Source: Buxus sempervirens
Lineage: Eukaryota > Streptophyta > Magnoliopsida > Buxales > Buxaceae
Direction: 5' to 3'
Assembly (NCBI GenBank): GCA_947561395.2
Contig: OX387187.1
Location: 20,999,829 to 21,063,828 of the forward strand
Length of the DNA: 64,000 bases
Of this stretch, positions 55,561 through 64,000 are shown in pieces. How positions within the stretch are numbered: the first letter of the stretch is position 1; each line of letters begins with the position of its first letter. The position numbers and the translations under genes are program-made. Under the pieces are notes generated by a model. The model was not told the origin of the DNA, ran no database searches, and worked only from the letters and a program-made list of their open reading frames with translations.

Positions 55561-58500
55561 TTTCTTCTCCCACGAGACCTGCCTCCATGTCGTCCAGTGT
55601 TAACTCTCCTCCTCCTCAAGAGGCCACTGGCTCCAACTCTGCGTCTCCACTTCCTCTCGTTACTATCAACATTTCTAGCCAATTGCCTTACAAACTCACA
55701 TCTTCAAATTATCCTTCCTGGCGTGCAACTTTCCTCACCATTCTCATTGGATATGATCTAATGAAATATTTGGACGGCACACTTAGATGTCCTCCTACAC
55801 CTGTCGCGGATTCTTCCTCTTCTGATGTGGCAATCTATGCACACTGGTACCGACACGATCAGTTACTGCTGAATGCCATCTTTGCTTCTGTTTCTAAAGC
55901 AGTCATGCCTCTCATTGCTATGACCACTACAAGTCGTTATGCCTGGCAACATCTCGCCCGCTTGTTTGCTAGCAAATCTCGGGCTCGAATTATGCAGTTG
56001 AAGGAAGATCTCACCCTTATTCAACGGGGTTCTTGCACGGTGTCTGAGTTTCTTCATGCAGTTAAGGTAATTGCTGATGAACTCTCATTGATTGATGCAC
56101 CTGTTTCAGATGATGATTTGACGCTATATGTGCTGAATGGCCTTGGTTCTGAGTTTCGAGATATGGTGGCTCCCATACGCACAAGAGAAACTGCATTGTC
56201 TTTTGCAGAGTTACATGATCTGTTAATTGGTCATGAACACTATCTCAAACACATGGATGCAAATTCTTCGACCCTGGTTGTCACAGCCAATTCCTCCCAA
56301 CGGAAGCCATCGAATCCTCGGTTCAAAAATAACAAGAATCGTCCCAAACAAAATTGGAACAACAAAGGTCCTTCAAAGAAGAACTCTGTTGTGTGTCAAA
56401 TCTGTGATCAATCCGATCACATTGCAAAGAATTGTTTCAAATTTCAGTCTCCTCCTGCTGTCAATTGCACTACTTCTTCGGCTTCATCAAATGGAAAATG
56501 GCTTCCTGATTCCGCTGCTTCTCATAATATTACATCTGATTTGGCTAATCTCTCCATTCATTCTGAATATGATGGACAAGATGAGGTTGTCCTTGGAGAT
56601 GGCACAGGTTTGAAAGTTGCTAACACTGGTTCCACTACTATTTCCTCTCCTTCACGTTCTCTTGCTTTAAAAGAAACCTTGCATGTGCCTCTTATCCATA
56701 GAAATTTGATCTCTGTTCACAAGTTCACTCATGATAACAATGTTATTGTTGAGTTTCATCCATTATTTTATCTTGTGAAGGATCGGATGACGGGCGCGGT
56801 GCTCATTCACGGTAGGTGTGAAGGTGGTGTTTATCTTATGGAACTATGTTTTTCCTCTCCTCAAGCTCATGCTGTCACCTTGGCTGGATCTCGTGCTTCG
56901 GTTGATCATTAGCATCATCGACTGGGTCATCCTGCTCCAAAACTGTTATCAACGCTTCTTCGTAGTTGCAACTTACCTGTGTCCTCCTCTAAGTCCTTAT
57001 CATCATGTATTTCGTGTCATTGCAATAAGTCCCATAAACTGCCTTTTACTGTCACTTCTCTCAAGAGTCATGCTCCTCTTGAGTATTTGTATGCCGATGT
57101 ATGGGGACCCTCCCCAGTTCCCTCTCTTGATGGCTTCAAATATTATGTTCTTCTTGTTGATCATTTCACAAAGTACTGCTGGTTCTATCCTATGCGAAAT
57201 AAATCGGATGTGTTCTCTATTTTTGTTCAATTTATCACTATGGTTGAAAACCAATTCTCCGGAAAAATTAAAAATTTTTATTCCGACAATGGTGGTGAAT
57301 TTATCAAACTTCGACCACTTCTGGTTGCTCGTGGCATCAGCCATTTTACTACTACACCGCATACTCCCCAGCAAAATGGCACGGTTGAACGTCGCCATCG
57401 TCATATTGTCGAAACCAATATGACTCTCTTACATCATGCCTCCGCTCCTTCTACTTATTGGTCCTATACTTTGGCCACGGCAGTTTATCTTATTAATCGT
57501 CTTCCTACTCCGTTACACTCCAATAAAAGTCCCTTTGAAGTGTTATTTGGACGGCTTCCCGATTATCATAAATTGTGAATCTTTGGTTGTCAATGCTATC
57601 CTTGGCTTGTTCCTTATCGTGCAAATAAACTTCAACCCAAGTCTCAACCTTGTGTTTTCCTTGGTTATTCCCTGACTCAACATGCATTTCAATGTTTGGA
57701 TCTTCACACAGGTAAGCTTTACCTTTCTCGCCATGTCACCTTTGATGAAACTGTTTTTCCTTTCACAAAGGCCATTTCCTCTGCTCCTCCAACTGCTGCT
57801 ACACTGTGTCCAGCTCCTTCCCCTCCTTCTCCAGTTTCCCCAATTTGCATGGTTCCATCGGATGCTCTTCCTGCCACCCCTACAGCGCCTGATGCTATAG
57901 CAACCTTGCCTCCGTCTCCTACACAAGGTATGGTTTCTCCTTCTCCTACTAGTACTTCATCTTCCTCTGAGTTGCCTTTGCCCACAGCACCTGCACCTCC
58001 CATCTGTACTCATCCCATGGTCACTCGAGCTCAGAATAATATTTTCTATCCCAAGCAACTCTCGATTACTACCAAGCATCCTCTTGCCCCACCATTGGAA
58101 CCAACCTGTGTCTCACAAGCTCTCAAGGACCCCAAGTGGCGTAAAGCCATGGCAGATGAATTTACTGCTTTAGTTTCACATGGCACTTGGAATCTGGTTC
58201 CTAAGTCCTCTGCTTCCAATGTAATTGGCTGTAAATGGGTGTTTCGGATTAAGCGTCATCCAGATGGTACAGTGGATCGGTTCAAGGCACGTCTTGTTGC
58301 TAAGGGATTCAACCAGCACCCTGGTGTTGATTATACAGAGACTTTCAGTCCTGTTATAAAACCAACCACTATTCGGCTTATTCTCTCCTTGGCCTTGTCA
58401 AACAATTGGCCTCTCAAGCAAATTGATGTCAATAATGCGTTTCTGCATGGTCAATTAACTGAGCAAGCGTTTATGCAACAACCTGCAGGCTTCATTGATC

Positions 58501-59639
58501 AGTCTCATCCTCATCATGTTTGTTCTCTTCAGAAATCCCTCTATGGCCTCAAGCAGGCGCCTAGAGCCTGGTACAATGCATTGCGCTCAGGCCTGCTTGC
58601 ATTGGGTTTCTTTAATTTGAAGTCCGACAGATCCCTCTTCATCTTCAATCGGGATGGCATTCTCCTCTATGTGTTGGTGTATGTTGATGATTTAATCCTC
58701 ACTGGCAATAACAATCAGTTTTTGCAGCATGTTATCAAGTCCTTAGGTGAAAGTTTTTCACTCAAGGAACTCAACGATCTACATTATTTTCTTGGGGTGG
58801 AAGTGATTCCCGTTCAGCAAGGGTTGTTTCTCTCTCAGAACAGGTATGTTCATGATCTTCTTACCAGGTTGAACATGGCTGGTGCTAAGGAGGTTCAAAC
58901 ACCCATGTCTGTGTCGGCTAAACTTATGCTGGATGATGGTTCTGCTAGCTGTGATGCTACTGAGTACAGACGCACCATTGGCTCTCTTCAATACCTCTTG
59001 CTCACTCGTCCTGACCTTGGATTTGCAGTCAATCGCCTGGCTCAATTCATGCACAAACCAACGGTCCTGCATTGGCAACATGTTAAACGTCTCTTGCGCT
59101 ATGTCAAACAGACCATCCATTTTGGTCTCTTACTGAGGCGTCAATCCAATCCAGTGCTTAGGGGCTTCTCTGATGCTGACTAGGGTGGTGACCTTGATGA
59201 TCGAAAGTCTACCACGGCTTACATAATTTTTTTGGGCAATAATCCTATCAGCTGGCGCACTCGGAAGCAAAAGGTTGTCGCTCGCTCCTCTACGGAAGCT
59301 GAATATCAGGCACTGGCCACTGCTGCTGCAGACATTGCTTGGATCAAGTCTCTTCTTGATGAGCTTGGTCTCACGATATGTGATCCACCACTCCTCCTGT
59401 GTGACAATGTTGGTGCAACCCAGCTAAGTCTCAATCCTGTTATGCATTCCAGGATGAAACATATAGCTATTGATCTTCACTTTGTTCGTGACTTTGTTCA
59501 TCGTGGCAAATTGCGTGTTGCTCACATTCACACAGATGACCAGCTTGCTGATTTATTGACAAAGCCTCTCGCTCGGTCTCGCTTCACTTTGTTACATGGC
59601 AAAATCAACGTTGCTAATGGCACGTCCATTTTGAGGGGT

Positions 59640-59878
59640 CGTATAAGGGAACCCGCATAAATCATGCTCATGCGAGATTCTCTCTCAATGCGTGATTTCC
59701 TCTCTGTCAATATCTTAGTATAGCAAGTCTGGATTTATATGTATCTTCCTTAAATAGCCGTAGCTTAATTTATGGTTGTACATTCCTTATACAGCAGTAG
59801 GCTTGTATTATATAAAGACAAGTTGTAATACAAAATATGATTAAGAGAGATTTTACCAATTGTTGTGTAATCCTTTTA
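59640..59878 (+). repeat. 3' LTR of the copia element
   Basis: Matches 55310-55548 with about four single-base differences. A purine-rich TTTTGAGGGG lies just upstream, the polypurine tract. Confidence 0.9.
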
Positions 59879-60695
59879 CCCTGTCACAATCTTGACATGG
59901 TTAAAATTTGGACTATAACTTCACTGATCAAATGATATATAGGTTTCCCGAATGTATATATCACAATTCAAATATCATCCGTTAGAAAACGGAATGAATA
60001 ATATCTAGAGTTCCCCATTTGTGGGATACTTGAAATCTCGTTTGATAGAAAGATGACTGAATGATGTCTAGGTTCCACAAATATGGGATATTCGAAATAT
60101 CCTTGGGTACAACCCAAGGATATAACCTTGTTTATCACAGGATACAACTCAACTCGTCTTGGCTACAGTCTAATACAACCCCACTTATCATGGGATGCAA
60201 CCCAACTTATCATTGGGTACAACCCATTTCATCATGATAAGTTGACATGATCAATGAGTGAGATACGTGGTGAAGCTCAAGCCGATCTTCCACGCAAGAG
60301 GCACCAACTGGTGTGAGGGCCTGTTACACAGAGACCTATGAAGCTTCTCCCTTTTTATCAAACCATATCATTTGATTTCCGTTTCAACCCACGAAAGAGG
60401 ATCAAACTACAAGGAAAAGCATAGAAAAGAAAATTGCCAAATCCATGTTTACAAGCTTTCTCTGAGCTTTCTTCTTATCTTTCTTCATTTATCTTAATGC
60501 TATACATAGATAATAAGAGTTTTTTTTCTGAAATGGTTAGCGAATGGAATTCCATTTTTTTGAGATCGTTAGCGATATTAAGAGAAGGCAGTTTTAAGGT
60601 ATGTCCAATTGGTACATGGGAGGTACGTGCAATTAGTATATATCTTAAGAGAGGTTTCTGTAATTTACCCTATATTTTAATGTGTTAGTATAAAA
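59879..60695. other. Intergenic DNA with short local repeats, no gene seen
   Basis: Between 60050 and 60240 the phrases GGGTACAACCCA, GGATACAACTCA, GGATGCAACCCA and ACTTATCATGG recur irregularly. No coding wording is recognised. Confidence 0.5.
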
Positions 60696-61697
60696 TAGGG
60701 CTGTCAATGAGCCGAGCTAACTCGGCTCAAGCTCCGACTCGGCTCGCACGAGCTGAGCTTGAGCTCTATTTTTAGGCTCGTGAGCTGAGCCTAAGCCTAA
60801 AACATAGCTCATTAACTTAATGAGCCTGAGCCGAGCATGAGTGAACTCAGCTCGTTAAGCATATAATATATATCCATATTATATATCATATATTACTACA
60901 TCAAACATATGTATTGATTGTTAATTTAGTAAATTTTTAACTTATAATTAAATGTTATTCTATAGTTAAAAAGTTATCAAACATATCCTTATTTTTTTTA
61001 TTTATATTGTTCTTTGTTGTTATGATTACATGAGTTTTTTTTTTTTTTTCGAAATGCAAGTTTTGAATTCTATTAATTCTTAATATTTGATAGACAAAGG
61101 GCAAATGACTATAGATAATGAAGGGTTAGCTTATTTAATTTTTACTTTTTTCATTATAGTCATTGAATGTATTATTTTAAATCGTGCATTTTTTCCTTTC
61201 AATTTTTAATATCCTTGTCCCTATGTGAAGTACTAGGATTTGTTACTCTTTACATTTGTGACCACTTTTGAGATTTTTCTGATAATATTTTTAGAATGAA
61301 TATTTATTGATCATATGATGTAGATAGGGGTTGAAATCGTCTACCGCTATGATTATGCGACAGATGATCCAGCCACCATTGGATGTTGCCACGTGTAGCA
61401 TCCAACAGCAACTGCTCTTTCACTTTTTCAAAGGTGAAATGTCACCTCAATAACATTCAGCAGTTACCATTAGAGTATTATTTGCCTTTACACATGTATA
61501 AACGAAGTAGAGGCTGAAGTCATTTTCAGTGAACCGTACTTTTTGTTAGCTTAGCCTTTAACAAACCAAGCTTTTGCGCTCAAGAATTTTAATGAGCCTA
61601 AGCTGAGCTTGAACAAGCTTAAGCCGAGCCTGAGTCCTGCCAAAGGTTTATGAGCTTTGATCTGTACAAAGCTAAGCTAGTCTCGTTTATAGCCCTA
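60696..61697. mobile_element. Non-autonomous hAT element (1.0 kb)
   Basis: The terminal inverted repeats are TAGGGCTGTCAATGAGCCGA at the left and, as reverse complement of the right end, TAGGGCTATAAACGAGACTA. A perfect 8-bp duplication, GTATAAAA, flanks it at 60688-60695 and 61698-61705, the length hAT transposases make. Both subterminal regions are rich in GAGC/GCTC (GAGCTGAGCCTAAGCC, AAGCTTAAGCCGAGCCTGAG). The AT-rich interior has no transposase. Confidence 0.93.
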
Positions 61698-62113
61698 GTA
61701 TAAAATAAATTTTATCATTACATCGCACGTACCTTTGCATTTCTACTTGACCATTAAACTTGTACATATATTTCATTAACATTGACATTAACATTGTTCT
61801 CACAATTTTATTATCCTATATTTTATAAATAAACCTGTTAAATAACAAATCAAATGTCGAAATAGAAATAACCAAACATCAGCACTTACACACGAGAGAT
61901 AGGTCTGCCACAAGCATCTCGCATGCCTTTTGGACACCAGAAATCTAAATATGAAATCCTCTCAACAAAGCAAATATCCGACCAGCAACCAAATGAAAGA
62001 AGATAATAGAAATGGAAATTTTAAAATAAACCAAAAAAAGATGCTAGAGGTATGTTTGTGCCGCTAAAACGGTGCATCACAGGGAGTCATTAGCGAAAGA
62101 CAAAGTCCTGCCT
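61698..62113. other. 3' flank of the kinase gene
   Basis: AT-rich, presumably containing the kinase 3' UTR (minus strand). Nothing else recognised. Confidence 0.5.
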
Positions 62114-64000
62114 TCATCCAGGAATTCGCCTGGAACAATTTCTGGCAGAGGGGGCGTCATTAGATCTTCCAAGAGACACTGAGTGGCCATGCCATCCCCC
62201 AGCCTTCATGGGGTGCGGAAGCATCTGCCTCACAGTCTGCTGCCTGCCATGGCCTAAGCTCATCTGCTCCAACCTTTCAGCTGCATCAGAAACTCTGCGC
62301 CCCGTCTTGCCCGTGTAAACAGAAGCTGCCATAACACCAAAGTTTTCATTTTAGAAAGATCCCATGAGAAAGATGAAAAAGTAGTCTTTTAACACTAACC
62401 CAGGATTATAACCAAGGATTATAACGATACAAGTATTTTTTTTACTGAAAGGAACTGGGACGCAGAAACCTTCTCGCACATTTAAGAATGTAATCTCTGC
62501 TGCAATACTTTTATGATTTTCTTGCCAATGAAAACCATAATTCAAGCCAACTCGACATTTTCAATATTCACGTGCAACATAAGAAACCCAAACAGGAGCG
62601 GGGAAAAAATAAAAAAAGAAGTTAATAATCTTGGGTACATACTTGGGCTGTTCCCTCCCAATAGTCTGTTTCTCTGCTGTTTGGCACAGAACTTCACCGG
62701 TTTGTTGTTCTTATTGGCCTCCTAAATGCAATATCAGAGAAGAATATCCATAAGTCATCCAAAGATTATAAATAAGCTAAAATGAGAGAGAGAGAGAGAG
62801 AGAGAGATGTCCTGTGCATCATACCTGGTGACTCATTTCCAGTTTTCGTTGCACGCCTGTACAAAATTATAGAATATTGTGAAAAACATGTAATAATGAA
62901 TGAGAACCTTACATCGCTCACAATTAGTAACATATGCAACATGCTACCAACAATCCACATGGTGGACACGGTATCTATAATATCTCATTACAAGGAGACA
63001 TCCACTGCTGCCTTGTTTAGCAGTCTTGTGTTGGTACACCAATAGTACCCTAAGGAAGAACTAAGCAACCATTTACCCACCAATAGCCTACTCTTACTTC
63101 AAGATAATACAAAACGAGTGATGCAACCATGTCTGCAAAATTCAAAGAAAAACAAAAAAATCAGAAATTGTCCAAGAATGCAGACTCACCTGCACTTATA
63201 TTAGAATTTATCCTCGCAGAAGGAAAGTTGCTGGCAGACTTTGTATTTGATAATGACCCAGAGTATCTTGTAATGTTCTTATGCTCCAAAGTCCCCCTAC
63301 TTCCAACTGCAAGAATTTTATTCCTTTGTTGAAAACACATATTAAATTGGAAACTGGAAACCACTCTATTTAAAAGGAAAATGCTAATGGAACTCATTTA
63401 GTATGAATAAGTTCATGTACTTGCTTACTGTCATCGTGCCATCAGATGATGAAATTCAGCTCACAACCTTAAAAAGTTGCCATCTTTTTATCAGGTGTAA
63501 GCCTAAATCATCAGCCAATGACAGAGCAACACAGAGCAAGTAATGAATGTTTTCAATAATCATCAAGTTCCACAAGCGGGCACAAGCAGTATTCTTTAAA
63601 ACTGAACAAGAAAAAATTCAACAAACCAGAGGGAGGCGTCCTAGGAGCTGAAGGTCTTGCACGAAGTGAGGGTGGAACATAGATGCATCTCTACAAGATC
63701 AAAAAAAATTAATATATTAAATCCATGAAGATAAAAGTTGGACTGCACAACTGCAACAGCAGCAGAAGCAATCGCCCCCATTTATAATTTACTGTGCAAT
63801 AGGACGGATCAATTGCTACCTGGAAGAAGGGATGCTGGAGGGCCTCTGCTGCAGTAGGCCTCTTGCTCGGATCCCACGAACAAAGTGACTACGTATTTCA
63901 GAAGAATGTAATTAGAATAAATTTCATGAAACATTTTAGTCACTTCTTAGGTTTAATTAAAGCCACATGGGAGAAAATGAAGGAAAGCAACCTGATCGGA
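62114..64000 (-). CDS. MAK/CDKF-4-type serine/threonine kinase, 3' part of the gene
   Basis: Plant homologue of MAK/ICK/MOK kinases (MHK or CDKF-4 group), CMGC protein kinases whose plant targets are poorly known. Exons on the minus strand: 63992 to beyond 64000 (tentative), 63820-63888, 63627-63690, 63190-63306, 62825-62856, 62643-62721 and 62114-62325. From 63888 down, all junctions are GT-AG and phases agree. [23 protein letters not shown] (given by exon 63820-63888) is kinase subdomain XI with the invariant Arg; [21 protein letters not shown] follows. The C-terminal tail has [59 protein letters not shown] and [11 protein letters not shown], ending RRIPG. The Ser/Arg-rich tail matches the family. 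The catalytic part lies off the right edge. Confidence 0.9.

Larger units (their letters stand above)
55310..59878 (+). mobile_element. Ty1-copia retrotransposon, Ale/Retrofit-like, nearly whole
   Basis: It has two 239-bp LTRs (55310-55548 and 59640-59878) that differ at only about four positions, suggesting an insertion well under two million years ago. An initiator-Met primer site follows the first LTR. Parts in copia order: Gag (SNYPSWRATFLTILIGYD, about 55.6-56.4 kb), zinc knuckle CQICDQSDHIAKNC (56.4 kb), protease WLPDSAASHNIT (56.5 kb), integrase (SLKSHAPLEYLYADVWGP, NGTVERRHRHIVE, about 56.9-57.6 kb), reverse transcriptase ([31 protein letters not shown], about 58.1-59.0 kb) and RNase H (SSTEAEYQALA, 59.2-59.6 kb). 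Total length 4.57 kb is normal for the lineage. It is broken, with only about three or four breaks. The flanks ACCCC and ACCCT are a possible imperfect target duplication. Confidence 0.93.

Noticed and set aside
1-64000. tRNA or rRNA genes
   Set aside because: Only tRNA-derived primer-site motifs were seen; no cloverleaf or rRNA sequence was recognised by reading.

Overview
The window comes from a flowering plant, most likely a eudicot. Three things point there. One host gene with plant-type introns encodes an MSL10-type mechanosensitive channel, and a MAK/CDKF-4-type kinase gene enters from the right edge. The filler DNA is plant-specific: Tat/Ogre-like Ty3-gypsy elements with very long LTRs, an Ale-like Ty1-copia element, RTE LINEs, a non-autonomous hAT element and TRIM-like repeats. 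The order or species cannot be fixed from sequence alone.

Layout. Positions 1-216 and 13627 to about 20790 are one old Tat/Ogre-like gypsy element on the minus strand. It is split in its integrase region by a 13.4 kb gag-only relative (217-13626) that has two 2.43 kb LTRs and a perfect 5-bp target duplication. From 20.8 to 35 kb there are no host genes: degenerate tandem repeats, a solo LTR at 21865-24651, an LTR remnant near 26.2-26.6 kb, a probable 3.4 kb LTR carrying a GGTACC-rich minisatellite (26988-30374), a plant-transposon protein fragment, and a solo LTR (32236-34698) lodged in a 22-bp tandem array. A minus-strand, intron-containing gene for a Ulp1-like (C48) protease with an HMG-box-like stretch upstream lies at about 35.4-39.66 kb. 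It contains three TRIM-like repeats and is probably decayed. The MSL10-like gene runs 41393-50117 on the plus strand in five exons with consistent phases (707 residues). Its 4.4 kb second intron holds a foldback element that itself holds a solo LTR, and its fourth intron holds an RTE tail. From 50.7 to 54.5 kb an RTE LINE is split by another long LTR-like insertion. A nearly whole copia element (55310-59878) and a hAT element with a perfect 8-bp duplication (60696-61697) follow. The 3' half of the kinase gene fills 62114-64000 on the minus strand.

How it fits together. The only clearly working genes are the MSL channel and the kinase. The rest is layered transposon insertion: element in element, solo LTR in satellite, LTR in LINE, LTR in foldback element in intron. 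Three features recur across the long-LTR families. Short perfect or near-perfect palindromes cluster just upstream of the LTR TATA box. A 10-nt copy of the tRNA-Arg 3' end (GGAGTCGCCA), the sequence that pairs with the primer-binding site, sits inside the LTR about 45-77 bp from its end. The same core is amplified in a tandem array inside the gag-only element. I judge these the most interesting signals here.
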